A stretch of DNA of 64,000 nucleotides from Ectobacillus antri (GCF_003852715.1 NZ_RIAV01000001.1:124001-188000); one strand, 5' to 3'; shown: positions 24,554-33,941, counted from the stretch's first letter. Notes: generated from the sequence alone by a model not told the origin. Program-made: numbers and translations.

Positions 24554-27500
24554 TATCGCTCTTGTTTTGCTTGTTTACGGAAGAACAATTCGTACATAAC
24601 TGGAATAATAATTAGCGTTAGCAATGTAGATGAAGTTAAACCACCAATTACTGTAATAGCTAAGCCTTTTGAGATCAATGTTCCTGAAGAAGTTGTTAAG
24701 GCTAACGGAATTAAGGCAGTAATTGTTGCGAACGCCGTCATTAGGATTGGACGCAAACGCGTTTTACCTGCTTCAATCAAGGACTCGCGAATTGGCATGC
24801 CCTTCTTGTCGCGGTTTTGGCCAATACGGTCTACCAGTACAATTGCATTTGTCGTAACGATACCAATCAACATTAAGAAGCCAATCATTACACTAACTGA
24901 TAATGGTTCTTTTGCTAAGAATAACGATACAAGAGAACCAATTGGTACGAAAATAAGTGATGAAAGGATGATGAACGGAATGCGCGCTTTGCCGAATGTA
25001 ATCAACATTGTCAAGTACACAAGACCAATTGCAATCAACATTGCAAGTCCAAGATCTTGGAACGTTTTAACAGTTTCATCGCTACCGCCGCCGCCTTCAA
25101 GTGATACATCCTTAGGCAACTTCAAATCTTTTACACCGTTTACTACATCTTGTGTAACCTTTTGTGTATTGTCGCCTTGAATTTGTGCACTTACACGTGC
25201 GTACACCTTACCATCAAGCTTTTGAATAGCTGTAAAGGATTCTACTTCCTTGACGTTAGCTACTTCTGTCAGAGCAACAGGACCGCGTTGTCCAAACAGT
25301 GTCACTTTTTCTAAATCAGCAAGAGAGCTCAATTCTTTGTCATAAGACAATTGTACGTTTTGATCTTTACCGTCAAGTTTTAACGTACCAACACTTACCG
25401 GTGTTGTTTGATCGGAAATCGTGCCGAGAATTTGGAAGCCAGATAAACCGTATTCAGAAGCTTTTTCCGGCTTGATTTCCACCAAGTATTGTTTTTGTTT
25501 TTCCGTGAAGTTGTTTGACACATATTTTAAATCTTTGTTTTTCTTCATATATGCTTCAACTTTACCCGCGGCTTCTTGCAGAGCCTCTAAGTCATTGGAG
25601 TACAAATCAATATCCACATTGTTGTTGGAAGGCGGACCGCCGCTGGATAATTCTTGTACGCCAAGCTTTGTACCTGTAGCTTCCGCATCAGTAATACGTT
25701 GCATGTCTTTTTCTAGTTCCTTAATGAAGCTTGTAACATCCGTGCCTTCTTTTAGGTTAATAAAGTAGTTTGCTTTATTTTCACGTTTTAAACCGGTTGT
25801 GAAATCACGGCTTCCGACACCAGTTGTCACTTCTTTAATTTCTTTTTTATCTGCAAACATTTTTTCAAGCTTTAATGATACATCGTTGGTTTTATCAAGA
25901 GATGTAGAAGCAGGAAGTTCAATCGCTGCTACCAATGTTTTTTGCTGCTCGTTCGGAATAAACGTAAAGCCAAGAGAAGGAACGACAGCAAATGATCCAA
26001 ATAACAAGACAAACGAACTGATAATCACAATCGCTTTATGGTTTAGAGACCAAGCAATAGCACGTGCATAGAAGCGTTGTAAGCCCGTTTCTTCTTCTTC
26101 TTTTGGCACCTTCTTAAAGGAGAAGCGTGCCAAAATTGGTACGACTGTAACTGCAACCAGCAAGGAAGCCAATAGGGAAAAGACAATCGTTAACGCAAAT
26201 GGTAAGAAGAACTCACCTGTGATACCACCTACAAAGCCGAGCGGCAAGAATACAACAACCGTTGTAATTGTAGACGATGTAATCGCCATTAAAATTTCGC
26301 GTGTAGAATCTTCAACGAGTTCATCCGACATACCATCTTTTGAACGACGTACGCGCCGGAAGATATTTTCAATAACAACGATACTATCGTCAACAACACG
26401 ACCAACCGCAACAGCCATACCGCCAAGAGTCATAATATTTAACGAAATATCAAGACGATTTAGGAAAATAGCCGCAAATAACAAAGATAGCGGAATGGAA
26501 ATAATCGCGATAATCGTTGCACGAATATTACGAAGGAATAACAGTACAGCTAAAGAAGCAAAGAGAGCACCTAATAATCCTTCTTTTACAAGCGTTTCAA
26601 CTGAACTTTTAATGCCTTCCGCAGAATCAAAACCGATGGCATAGTCAACCTGATCATCGTACTTATTCAATACTTCTGTTACTTTGTCAGCAACTTCAAC
26701 TGTATTGGCATCTTGCTTTTTAGTAACAGCCATAGACAAGGAGTCTTTTTGGTTGTATCGTGTTTTTTCTGCTTGCTCGGTTACTGCTTCAATCTTCGCA
26801 ATATCTTTTAGTAATGGCAGTGTAGGAGCAGTGCCTGGTGCACCTTGTTTTGCAAGTGGAGATGTTAACTGGAGATTTTCTAGCTTCTCCACTTCACCTA
26901 GCTTTTCTTCCACACGAACCGGTACTTGCAGCTCGTTCACGTTAATACGCCCTGCCGGGAAGGATAAAAACTTAGCATTGATTTGTTCTTTTACGGCGTT
27001 TAGAGACAACCCGTATTGCAGTGCTTTTTCCTTGTCGACGGTGATGCGAATTAAATCTTCTTTTGTACCGCCGACAGATACGCTATTAATACCTTGAATT
27101 TTGTTTAGTTCTGGAATAATTGATTCGTCCAACAATCGTTCAACATCTGTATCGCCTTTCGCAAATAAAGAAATGTTGTAAATTGGGAAGGAACCGAATG
27201 AGAAGCGATTTACCTTTGTTTGTACATTATCAGGCAGCTTCGCATCTTTGATAAACGTATTTAGCTGCTGTTCAATTTTATCCATGTCAGCATTAAACGG
27301 AAACTCTAAGTTGATAATACCGATGGATTCGTAGGAAGAAGAGCTTACTTTTTTGACTCCTTCAATCCCTTTAAATTTATCTTCTAGCTTTGTTGTGACT
27401 TGTTCGTTCACATCATCGGGAGAAGCCCCCGGATACACTACTTCAACGGAAACCTGAGGAAATTCAATGTTTGGTAACAAATCAACCTTCAGGTTCGAGA

Positions 27501-27588
27501 AGGAATAGGCACCCCCGAGAATGAGAAGGAACGAAATGATGAATACAGCAACGGCATTCTTCAAACTGAATCTTGTTAAAAAATTCAT
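24553..27588 (-). CDS. RND-superfamily exporter, SwrC/YerP type
   Basis: A 1011-residue proton-driven exporter of the AcrB superfamily. Twelve membrane segments are expected: one at the N-terminus (LKNAVAVFIISFLLI), then two large extracytoplasmic loops and two six-helix bundles. The TM4 motif GRVVDDSIVVIENI holds the paired aspartates of the proton relay. The length and lack of a membrane-fusion partner gene match Gram-positive SwrC, which confers surfactin resistance and supports swarming in B. subtilis. Substrate here is inferred only. A GGAATG precedes the ATG; the gene is monocistronic. Confidence 0.88.
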   Translation of the reverse strand: MNFLTRFSLKNAVAVFIISFLLILGGAYSFSNLKVDLLPNIEFPQVSVEVVYPGASPDDVNEQVTTKLEDKFKGIEGVKKVSSSSYESIGIINLEFPFNADMDKIEQQLNTFIKDAKLPDNVQTKVNRFSFGSFPIYNISLFAKGDTDVERLLDESIIPELNKIQGINSVSVGGTKEDLIRITVDKEKALQYGLSLNAVKEQINAKFLSFPAGRINVNELQVPVRVEEKLGEVEKLENLQLTSPLAKQGAPGTAPTLPLLKDIAKIEAVTEQAEKTRYNQKDSLSMAVTKKQDANTVEVADKVTEVLNKYDDQVDYAIGFDSAEGIKSSVETLVKEGLLGALFASLAVLLFLRNIRATIIAIISIPLSLLFAAIFLNRLDISLNIMTLGGMAVAVGRVVDDSIVVIENIFRRVRRSKDGMSDELVEDSTREILMAITSSTITTVVVFLPLGFVGGITGEFFLPFALTIVFSLLASLLVAVTVVPILARFSFKKVPKEEEETGLQRFYARAIAWSLNHKAIVIISSFVLLFGSFAVVPSLGFTFIPNEQQKTLVAAIELPASTSLDKTNDVSLKLEKMFADKKEIKEVTTGVGSRDFTTGLKRENKANYFINLKEGTDVTSFIKELEKDMQRITDAEATGTKLGVQELSSGGPPSNNNVDIDLYSNDLEALQEAAGKVEAYMKKNKDLKYVSNNFTEKQKQYLVEIKPEKASEYGLSGFQILGTISDQTTPVSVGTLKLDGKDQNVQLSYDKELSSLADLEKVTLFGQRGPVALTEVANVKEVESFTAIQKLDGKVYARVSAQIQGDNTQKVTQDVVNGVKDLKLPKDVSLEGGGGSDETVKTFQDLGLAMLIAIGLVYLTMLITFGKARIPFIILSSLIFVPIGSLVSLFLAKEPLSVSVMIGFLMLIGIVTTNAIVLVDRIGQNRDKKGMPIRESLIEAGKTRLRPILMTAFATITALIPLALTTSSGTLISKGLAITVIGGLTSSTLLTLIIIPVMYELFFRKQAKQER

Positions 27589-27774
27589 AGTGACATTCCT
27601 TTCTGGTATAATAGAATTAACTTCTTTATTGTAGCTGATTCTTCTGCATTGTGCATCTATTTTGTATCAGTTTTTTGTAACTTTTGTATATGTTTTGTGA
27701 ATGTAATGTGAACAGTATATTTTTTTCCCTTCCGTGTTATCCTAAAAGAGACTACATAATAAGGGGCTGTGCAT

Positions 27775-27888
27775 ATGTCTGATAAAAAGCGTGAAATAGA
27801 AAGACAATGGAAAGCGCGTAAAGAAAATCAACAACCACATGGTAAAGTGAAATCATTAGTCGAGCTTGCCGGCGAGGAAAAGAAGTAA
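27775..27888 (+). CDS. Small hydrophilic protein, 37 residues
   Basis: Thirty-seven codons, too short for routine ORF calling. The highly charged product begins MSDKKREIERQWKARK and continues through NQQPHGKVKSLVELAGEE. I recall similar tiny Bacillus proteins of unknown function (possibly the DUF6254 group; unverified). AAGGGG lies about 9 bases before the ATG and a strong terminator follows at once, both supporting a real gene. Confidence 0.7.
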   Translation: MSDKKREIERQWKARKENQQPHGKVKSLVELAGEEKK

Positions 27889-27917
27889 ACGTGATGATGT
27901 TCATCACGTTTTTTTGT
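27888..27917 (+). terminator. Terminator of the 37-codon gene
   Basis: AAACGTGATGA, TGT, TCATCACGTTT then a T run. Confidence 0.9.
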
Positions 27918-28066
27918 AGTACGTTGGACTATATGGGAGATGGTTGTAAAAAATGATTGTTAAATTTCTGAAAAATAAGAATACGTTTTTTCTAATGTGC
28001 GATCTTTCTAAATATGGTAGAATAAATAGCGCTACAACAGAAGAAAATCCATGCGTAAAGCATGGG

Positions 28067-28136
28067 AGAGGTTCGCGAACTCCCTCTATAAAAAACTAAG
28101 GTAAACAACATCCTTAGGTGTTGTTTTCTGTTTTTT
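28067..28136 (+). promoter_or_regulatory. preQ1-I riboswitch with terminator
   Basis: AGAGGTTCGCGAA at 28067 and CCCTCTATAAAAAACTAA ending at 28099 match the preQ1-I aptamer: P1 AGAGG/CCTCT, then the A-rich tail and CTAA that forms the pseudoknot. AAACAACA (28103-28110) and TGTTGTTT (28119-28126) with a T run form the terminator. CTAAGG (28096-28101) can instead pair with CCTTAG (28112-28117), an antiterminator that competes with the ligand-bound fold. It lies upstream of queCDEF, its known target. Confidence 0.94.
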
Positions 28137-28153
28137 AAGACAAGAAAAGTATA

Positions 28154-28319
28154 AGAACCTTATGCTCTGCGTCTGAACGAGCCGGTTCCGCTTTTTGGTG
28201 GTGTCCAGCTCCACCAGCTAGACGCTACTGCTTAAGAACCTCGGTCCTCACAAGGCAAAAAGCGCCTTGCGGGTCCGAGAACCTTATGCTTTGCGTCTGA
28301 ACGAGCCGGTTCCGCTTTT
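28154..28319. repeat. Paired 42-bp direct repeats around a hairpin, upstream of queC
   Basis: Two 42-base copies (28154-28195, 28278-28319), starting AGAACCTTATGCT and ending CCGGTTCCGCTTTT, differ at one base. Between them CTCGGTCC...CAAGGC pairs with GCGCCTTG...GGTCCGAG around AAAAA. The segment looks like a dispersed Bacillaceae intergenic repeat; a related fragment is at 11131-11153. It separates the riboswitch from queC by about 230 bases. Confidence 0.75.
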
Positions 28320-28365
28320 CTTGAGTTCAAGGTCTCTTTCTTCTATAAGAAAAGGAGAAATGAGT

Positions 28366-29022
28366 ATGAAGAAAAAAGCAGTTGTTGTGTTTAGTGGGGG
28401 ACAGGATAGTACAACGTGTTTATTTTGGGCACTGCAGCAATTTGATGAAGTTGAGGCGGTTACATTCAATTATAACCAACGTCACAGTCTAGAAATTGAG
28501 TGTGCAGCTGCGATCACAAAGGAGCTCGGTGTCAAACATACGGTGCTCGATATGAGTCTGCTTAATCAGTTGGCCCCAAATGCGTTAACGCGCAACGACA
28601 TTGAAATTACACAAGAAGAGGGCGCGTTGCCATCAACATTTGTAGATGGAAGAAATTTATTGTTTCTTTCCTTTGCGGCTGTTATGGCTAAACAAATGGA
28701 TGCCAAACATATCGTAACCGGTGTATGTGAAACAGATTTTAGTGGGTATCCAGATTGCCGTGACGTATTTATTAAGTCTTTGAATGTAACGTTGAATTTA
28801 GCAATGGATTATCCATTTGTTATTCATACACCGCTGATGTGGATAGATAAGGCGGAGACATGGAAGCTTGCAGATGACCTTGGTGCCTTGGAATTTGTGA
28901 AAGAAAAAACGTTAACATGCTATAACGGTATTATGGGGGATGGATGCGGAGCATGTCCGGCATGTCACCTGCGTAAATCGGGCTATGATATATATATGAA
29001 GCGAAAGGGTGTGAATGTATGA
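28366..29022 (+). CDS. queC: 7-cyano-7-deazaguanine synthase QueC
   Basis: A 218-residue ATP-dependent enzyme that turns 7-carboxy-7-deazaguanine into preQ0. The PP-loop is [11 protein letters not shown] near the N-terminus; the C-terminal zinc site is [17 protein letters not shown] with an earlier Cys in LTCYNG. The start is ATG 28366, 8 bases after AGGAG; the earlier ATG at 28360 is too close to it. First gene of queCDEF, overlapping queD by 4 bases and controlled by the upstream preQ1 riboswitch. Confidence 0.96.
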   Translation: MKKKAVVVFSGGQDSTTCLFWALQQFDEVEAVTFNYNQRHSLEIECAAAITKELGVKHTVLDMSLLNQLAPNALTRNDIEITQEEGALPSTFVDGRNLLFLSFAAVMAKQMDAKHIVTGVCETDFSGYPDCRDVFIKSLNVTLNLAMDYPFVIHTPLMWIDKAETWKLADDLGALEFVKEKTLTCYNGIMGDGCGACPACHLRKSGYDIYMKRKGVNV

Positions 29023-29501
29023 GTAGCCTTTTCGGATTTCGCATTGTAGAAAACCTGCAAAAAATAGATCAAGATATTAATCGCAAGCAATTGCGCTATC
29101 ATAATAAACGTGTGCTGGTCAGCAAGGAGTTTACCTTTGACGCGGCGCACCATTTACATTGCTATGAAGGGAAATGTAAGAATTTGCACGGCCATACGTA
29201 CAAAGTTGTATTTGGCATCAGTGGTTTTGTTGATGAAATTGGTCTTGCAATCGATTTTGGTGATATCAAAGAAATTTGGAAAGAAGAAATTGAGATTTAT
29301 TTAGATCATCGTTATTTAAATGAAACGTTGCCGCCGATGAATACGACAGCTGAAAATATGGTTGTATGGATTTTTGAGCAGATGGAATTGGCGCTCAAGA
29401 AGCGTCCACAATACAAGGGGGCTCGGACAGAATTTGTGCGCCTGTATGAAACGCCGACAAGTTATGCCGAGATGAGACGGGAGTGGATGGAACTTGAGTA
29501 G
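29019..29501 (+). CDS. queD: 6-carboxy-5,6,7,8-tetrahydropterin synthase QueD
   Basis: A 160-residue member of the PTPS family. Zinc-binding His residues are in FDAAHHLHC and NLHGHTYKV; the catalytic Cys is in the CYEGKCKN segment. It makes 6-carboxytetrahydropterin from dihydroneopterin triphosphate, the step before QueE. It overlaps queC by 4 bases and queE by 8, so translation is coupled. The N-terminal about 35 residues before the core are longer than in many QueD proteins but typical of Bacillus. Confidence 0.94.
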   Translation: MSSLFGFRIVENLQKIDQDINRKQLRYHNKRVLVSKEFTFDAAHHLHCYEGKCKNLHGHTYKVVFGISGFVDEIGLAIDFGDIKEIWKEEIEIYLDHRYLNETLPPMNTTAENMVVWIFEQMELALKKRPQYKGARTEFVRLYETPTSYAEMRREWMELE

Positions 29502-30210
29502 TATTCCTGTTTTGGAAATCTTTGGCCCAACTATCCAAGGGGAAGGTATGGTGATTGGACAAAAAACCATGTTTGTACGCACTGCCGGTTGCGATTATCG
29601 CTGCGCTTGGTGTGATTCGGCTTTCACATGGGACGGTTCGGCTAAAGAGCAAATTCGGCAAATGAGTGCAGAAGAAATTTGGCAAGAGTTAAAAGAGCTT
29701 GGTGGGGATAATTTTTCGCACGTCACATTGTCAGGTGGGAATCCTGCATTGCTGAAGTCACTTGGCGTTTTGGTTTCTTTACTTCAACAGAACGGTATAC
29801 GGACGGCAATTGAAACGCAGGGCAGCAGATGGCAGGATTGGTTGCTTGCGGTCGATGAAGTAACTTTTTCGCCAAAGCCGCCAAGCTCAGGTATGACGAC
29901 TGATTTCTTAGCGCTCGATTATATTCTTGAAAAAATGAAGCATAAAGATATTAGCTTAAAAGTGGTTGTATTTGATGAACAAGATTTTGCGTATGCCAAA
30001 CAAGTGCATGAACGCTACCCAGACGTTCCATTTTTCTTGCAAGTAGGCAATGAGGATGTACACACTACAGATGATGATGTCCTTTTGTCACGACTACTGT
30101 CTCGTTATGAGTGGTTGATTGAACGAGCTGTACAATGTAAAGAAATGAACGATGCGAAGGTATTGCCACAGCTACATGCCCTTGTATGGGGCAATAAGCG
30201 CGGTGTATAA
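29494..30210 (+). CDS. queE: 7-carboxy-7-deazaguanine synthase QueE (radical SAM)
   Basis: A 238-residue radical SAM enzyme; the cluster motif is [10 protein letters not shown] (CxxxCxxC). The N-terminal [10 protein letters not shown] is the strongly conserved QueE motif, and TLSGGNPAL is the SAM-binding GGE-like region. It rearranges carboxytetrahydropterin to 7-carboxy-7-deazaguanine. The start appears to be TTG 29494 inside the end of queD, with GGATGGAA before it; no ATG upstream of the conserved motif exists in this frame. Confidence 0.94.
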   Translation: MSSIPVLEIFGPTIQGEGMVIGQKTMFVRTAGCDYRCAWCDSAFTWDGSAKEQIRQMSAEEIWQELKELGGDNFSHVTLSGGNPALLKSLGVLVSLLQQNGIRTAIETQGSRWQDWLLAVDEVTFSPKPPSSGMTTDFLALDYILEKMKHKDISLKVVVFDEQDFAYAKQVHERYPDVPFFLQVGNEDVHTTDDDVLLSRLLSRYEWLIERAVQCKEMNDAKVLPQLHALVWGNKRGV

Positions 30211-30227
30211 GAGAGGAGAATGAACAA

Positions 30228-30725
30228 ATGGCAGGACGTAAAGATGAAGAATTACAAGATGTAACATTACTAGGCAATCAACATACAAAATATTTATTTG
30301 AGTATGACCCGGCAATTTTAGAAACTTTCGATAACAATCATCCAAATCGCGACTACTTTGTAAAATTTAACTGTCCAGAGTTTACAAGCTTGTGCCCAAA
30401 AACAGGACAACCAGATTTCGCAACCATTTATATTAGTTATATTCCAGATATTAAAATGGTAGAAAGCAAATCATTGAAACTATATTTATTTAGTTTCCGT
30501 AATCACGGCGACTTCCATGAAGATTGCATGAACATCATCATGAACGATCTGATTAAGCTGATGAATCCACGTTACATCGAAGTATGGGGGAAATTCACAC
30601 CGCGCGGCGGCATTTCTATCGATCCTTACTGCAACTACGGTCGTCCGGGTACGAAATATGAAAAGATGGCGGAGTACCGTATGATGAATCATGATCTCTA
30701 TCCAGAGACGGTGGATAATCGATAA
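30228..30725 (+). CDS. queF: NADPH-dependent 7-cyano-7-deazaguanine reductase QueF
   Basis: A 165-residue type I (unimodular) QueF of the T-fold. The catalytic Cys is in [14 protein letters not shown] and the QueF motif [15 protein letters not shown] gives the Glu/Ser residues for substrate binding. It reduces preQ0 to preQ1, the ligand of the riboswitch at the head of this operon, giving product feedback. An AGAGGAG site precedes the ATG; a terminator follows. Confidence 0.96.
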   Translation: MAGRKDEELQDVTLLGNQHTKYLFEYDPAILETFDNNHPNRDYFVKFNCPEFTSLCPKTGQPDFATIYISYIPDIKMVESKSLKLYLFSFRNHGDFHEDCMNIIMNDLIKLMNPRYIEVWGKFTPRGGISIDPYCNYGRPGTKYEKMAEYRMMNHDLYPETVDNR

Positions 30726-30786
30726 GTTGAGATAGAAGTGGCCAAAAAAGTCGGCAAACTGACCGGATTGTTTCAAAAAGTGACAG

Positions 30787-30822
30787 AAAAAGGGTATCTC
30801 CCAGTGCGAGATACCCTTTTTG
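30787..30822. terminator. Bidirectional terminator queF/ykvS
   Basis: AAAAGGGTATCTC and GAGATACCCTTTT around CCAGTGC, with A and T flanks for both convergent genes. Confidence 0.9.
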
Positions 30823-30827
30823 AGGTA

Positions 30828-31010
30828 TTATGCTTCTTGTACAATTCGATAGTTTTTGTGATTTACAACTGTTAGTGGTTCTAAATCAAGGTCTTTATAA
30901 TTTTCCATGATAGTAATATCAACAATGACGGAGTTTTTATTGACCTTTTGAACGCGGCCCTGCAATCCGTTTTTAAATTCAATTACTTCTCCGGCTTCCG
31001 CAATTTTCAT
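30828..31010 (-). CDS. ykvS: YkvS-like DUF2187 protein
   Basis: A 60-residue SH3/KOW-like protein: GEVIEFKNGLQGRVQKVNKN and SVIVDITIMENY fit the DUF2187 pattern. In B. subtilis ykvS lies near the queCDEF genes (ykvJKLM), and the same neighbourhood is kept here. GAGGAG stands 6 bases before ATG 31010. Function is unknown; the fold suggests nucleic-acid or ribosome binding, which is inference only. Confidence 0.85.
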   Translation of the reverse strand: MKIAEAGEVIEFKNGLQGRVQKVNKNSVIVDITIMENYKDLDLEPLTVVNHKNYRIVQEA

Positions 31011-31657
31011 AAGCATTCTCCTCATAAGTAAATAGTTTAGTAGGTAAATCAATCATGTGAAATACAATGCTAGCATTGGATGTAGATTATCTTATGACTA
31101 CATAAAAATGGTGTGTCATATCAATGCGTTGTATTTATATACTTTCTCCTATTTTGAACTAAAATGTTACGTTTGTAAATGTTTTCATGACAAATTTTTG
31201 AAAAGAAACAAAAATTCGCTAGCAAGCAAATGGCAGGGTTTTATTTATACGTTATAGAAAATAAGTATATAAATACATAATGAAGAAATTGACATTCTTT
31301 TAAACGGTAGAAAAGACCTGAGAATAGGTGTAGTAACGATTAGTACCTAAAAAAGCTTCGTAAAAGCATACAGTATATAGTCAGAAATTTTCGTGCTTTT
31401 GCTCTTGTAAAGTAATTATATAAGTTTACATAGTTTTTTCGACATAGAAACAGCAAGAAAATCACAGCTTCAGAACGCCTCGCTACGTTTGGATGTTCTT
31501 ACTTGACACGCGTATCTCTTAGGTCCTGACCACTACCTTACATTGCCGGTCTTATTTCCCACTCCAAAAAGAATCTCTGTTTTTCTAGCTGTACTTATCA
31601 TAGGTATGAAAAATTTGCTATAGATTAGGATGCTATTTTAAGAGGGGAGACAAAAAG
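31011..31657. other. Gene-poor 650-base gap
   Basis: No convincing gene. A 66-codon plus-strand frame at 31057-31257 lacks a ribosome binding site and has a composition unlike its neighbours. The section 31480-31560 is richer in C than its surroundings and has no open frame on either strand, so it may be decayed sequence. I saw no tRNA, riboswitch or clear repeat. Confidence 0.5.
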
Positions 31658-31768
31658 ATGGAGATAGCTATTATTATAGTGATTCTAGTTGTACTATTTG
31701 TCAGTCTTATGAAAAGCAGACCGAAAAAGACACAAGATAAAACAGATGATATAAATCATGGACAGTAG
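31658..31768 (+). CDS. Small membrane protein, 36 residues
   Basis: AGAGGGGAGA precedes the ATG. The product is one N-terminal transmembrane helix (IAIIIVILVVLFVSLM) and a charged cytoplasmic tail (KSRPKKTQDKTDD). A hairpin GGGACAGT/ACTGTCCC at 31769-31791 follows directly. Function unknown. Confidence 0.65.
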   Translation: MEIAIIIVILVVLFVSLMKSRPKKTQDKTDDINHGQ

Positions 31769-31791
31769 GGGACAGTTTCTGTGACTGTCCC
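31769..31791 (+). terminator. Hairpin after the 36-codon gene
   Basis: GGGACAGT, TTCTGTG, ACTGTCCC followed by TTATATTAT; a modest terminator between convergent genes. Confidence 0.55.
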
Positions 31792-32355
31792 TTATATTAT
31801 AAAGGTTTTAGATAAGTGTGCAAAGGATTCTCCGACTAAAGTAATTGTATAATCCTGTGTATAGCCTCGATATCTATATAAAGATAAGGCTCGTGTATTG
31901 GATAAGTCAGCTAAAATGGCGATTTTATGATAGCCGAGCATCAGGCACTGTTCTTCCGCTTTGCACATAAGTGTACTACCAATGCCTCTGCCGCTATAAT
32001 CCGGATGAACAGAGAGTGTATCAATATAATATTCGTCATCACCGGCTTCCTTTTCCAAAATAATAGATGCATCTCCATGTAATTTACGGAGGTATGTAAC
32101 AATTGGTTCATCAAGGCGACTTGCTTCGCTACCGTGATATAAAACAATAACACCCACAGGATGACCATCTTGCTCAGCTATCAGACAGTTTTCATAGCTA
32201 AGACGGTTTCCGGGCTGACTGAACCAATAACGAAGCCCGGTAAGAACTTCTTCATACGTGTTACCTCCGGTTAGTTTTTCGGCAATTTCATGAAGGGCGT
32301 TGTATAGTAATACAGCTACTTCTGCTTGATCAGTTATAGTAGCATTTCGAATCAT
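31792..32355 (-). CDS. GNAT-family N-acetyltransferase
   Basis: A 187-residue GNAT protein. The acetyl-CoA motif A is seen as HPDYSGRGIGSTLM, preceded by the strand YYIDTLSV and followed by HKIAILADLSNTRALSLYRYRGY, a standard C-terminal motif B. Substrate unknown. The start is taken at ATG 32355 with GGAGTG about 9 bases upstream; the frame opens further up at 32388 without a site. Confidence 0.85.
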   Translation of the reverse strand: MIRNATITDQAEVAVLLYNALHEIAEKLTGGNTYEEVLTGLRYWFSQPGNRLSYENCLIAEQDGHPVGVIVLYHGSEASRLDEPIVTYLRKLHGDASIILEKEAGDDEYYIDTLSVHPDYSGRGIGSTLMCKAEEQCLMLGYHKIAILADLSNTRALSLYRYRGYTQDYTITLVGESFAHLSKTFII

Positions 32356-32444
32356 AACAATTTCACTCCGTTCGTAAGATAATAACACAATACTTGTGTC
32401 TGTGTGTAAAGCAAGGTAAAATGAAGTATTGCAGAGGTGAAAAT

Positions 32445-32639
32445 ATGGATAACAATTTCGTAAATGAGATTTTAGATAAATTAAAAAGCGGGGAGTTACA
32501 TGAGTATACAGTTACGAAAGAGACATTTTATCAGTTTCGAGAGGTACTTGTAAAGCGCCCTGATTTTAAGCATTTTCGTGGCATTGCCGGGCGCGGGGGA
32601 CAGGTAGTATACACCTATATGGAAGTTGCCCGCTCATAA
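32445..32639 (+). CDS. Hypothetical protein, 64 residues
   Basis: A small soluble protein beginning MDNNFVNEILDKLKSGEL and ending GGQVVYTYMEVARS, with GAGGTG before its ATG. The sequence looks folded (helix, then strands) but I do not recognise a family. It lies 14 bases ahead of the YolD-like gene and is probably cotranscribed with it. Confidence 0.72.
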   Translation: MDNNFVNEILDKLKSGELHEYTVTKETFYQFREVLVKRPDFKHFRGIAGRGGQVVYTYMEVARS

Positions 32640-32653
32640 AGGAGAGTGAAACG

Positions 32654-33001
32654 GTGAAGGAGTTTGAACAAAAGAGCTTGTTTGGCTGGGATTATATGTG
32701 GCGTAATAAAGAAGGAAAAAAAGTGGTAGGCGCTCTTTTATTTCCAAGCCAACGTAAAAAAGAAGGGCGTTACCTTTGGGAGATTAAAAAGCGTATTATT
32801 AATGCCTATAAAAGTCAAGATTATGTATCTATGACAATCTTATATCATGACTCATTTTTAGATTTAGATGCTCGCGTGTGGACCATAGAGGAAAAGAGCG
32901 GCAAAATTATCGTAAAGGACGCGGCGGGAGAGTTTTATCATATTCGTATGAGTGATGTGCTGCATATTGACAAGCAGCACGATGAACGTACAAATGAGTA
33001 A
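32654..33001 (+). CDS. YolD-like protein
   Basis: A 115-residue protein with a GTG start after AAGGAGAG. The C-terminal 70 residues resemble the YolD fold: a helix (IKKRIINAYKSQDYVS), a strand pair MTILYHDSF, then DARVWTIEEKSGKIIVKD and IRMSDVLHID. YolD proteins often accompany Y-family DNA polymerases (UvrX/DinB2), but none is here. The N-terminal GWDYMWRNKEGKK is not part of the usual family. A terminator follows. Confidence 0.6.
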   Translation: MKEFEQKSLFGWDYMWRNKEGKKVVGALLFPSQRKKEGRYLWEIKKRIINAYKSQDYVSMTILYHDSFLDLDARVWTIEEKSGKIIVKDAAGEFYHIRMSDVLHIDKQHDERTNE

Positions 33002-33029
33002 GAAGCAGCGATTATGCTGCTTTTTTTGT
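33002..33029 (+). terminator. Terminator of the YolD-like gene
   Basis: GAAGCAGC, GATTAT, GCTGC then seven T. Confidence 0.85.
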
Positions 33030-33098
33030 TGGAAAATAACGGGTATAGAAATATAATGAAGATGAGGGAAATTTTATGAAAGAGAAGGGGGAGACGCT

Positions 33099-33941
33099 AT
33101 GAAAGAACAAACAGTTTGGAAGATAAATGGCTTTATAGGATTGTTGCTTTTGGTTGTTATTGTAGTATTCGCTTTGTATTACAGTGTTGTACAGTATAAT
33201 CCGCTGTATGCAATTGGAGCAGGTATATTAGCACTTCTTGTGGCAAGCGGGATGACTATTGTTCAACCAAATGAATCCGTTGCGGTTATTTTCTTTGGGA
33301 AATACCTGGGTACCATCCGCGAAGAGGGGTTCTTTATCACTATCCCATCAATACGTAAAAAAGTATCACTTCGTGTTCGAAATTTCAATAGTGATATGTT
33401 AAAGGTTAATGATGTAGACGGCAATCCAATTGAAATCGCTGCAGTTGTAGTGTTTAAGGTAACTGACACGGCAAAAGCACTATTTGATGTAGAAAACTAC
33501 CATGAATTTGTGCGGATACAGAGTGAAACTGCGTTGCGCCATGTAGCAACAAAATATCCATATGATACGAGCGATGATAAAGCGTGGTCGTTACGCGGGA
33601 ATGCGGAGGAAATCGCCAATGAAATCGCTCAAGAATTGCAGGAACGGTTGAGTGTTTCTGGTGTGCAGGTTCTAGAAGCACGTTTAACGCATCTTGCATA
33701 CGCGCCTGAGATTGCTGGTGCGATGCTGCAGCGACAACAGGCCAATGCGGTACTTGCTGCACGTCAAAAGATTGTAGAAGGCGCTGTAGGAATGGTAGAA
33801 GCAGCACTGCGGCAACTCGAAGACAAACAGGTAGTTCAGCTTGATGATGAGATGAAGGCCCAAATGGTGAGTAATCTCATGATTGCAATTGTGTCTGAAA
33901 AGGGTACACAGCCTGTTATGAACGCAGGAAAAGTAAAGTAA
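33099..33941 (+). CDS. SPFH/band 7-domain membrane protein
   Basis: A 280-residue stomatin/prohibitin-like protein. Two hydrophobic segments (about 9-28 and 34-52) precede the SPFH domain (about 58-230): SVAVIFFGKYLGTIREEGFF, VVVFKVTDTAKALFDVENY, and the coiled-coil helix with LQERLSVSGVQVLEARLTHL. Bacterial members organise membrane microdomains or hold proteases. Compared with FloT it is short and lacks the long flotillin domain. GGGGGAG precedes the ATG; monocistronic. Confidence 0.87.
   Translation: MKEQTVWKINGFIGLLLLVVIVVFALYYSVVQYNPLYAIGAGILALLVASGMTIVQPNESVAVIFFGKYLGTIREEGFFITIPSIRKKVSLRVRNFNSDMLKVNDVDGNPIEIAAVVVFKVTDTAKALFDVENYHEFVRIQSETALRHVATKYPYDTSDDKAWSLRGNAEEIANEIAQELQERLSVSGVQVLEARLTHLAYAPEIAGAMLQRQQANAVLAARQKIVEGAVGMVEAALRQLEDKQVVQLDDEMKAQMVSNLMIAIVSEKGTQPVMNAGKVK

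Noticed and set aside
24530-27097. Several long plus-strand open frames (up to 216 codons) across the RND exporter gene
   Set aside because: They are antisense shadows of a clear, full-length SwrC-type gene; none has a ribosome binding site or recognisable protein.
31057-31257. 66-codon frame in the gap after ykvS
   Set aside because: No ribosome binding site, no recognisable family, AT-rich non-coding composition.
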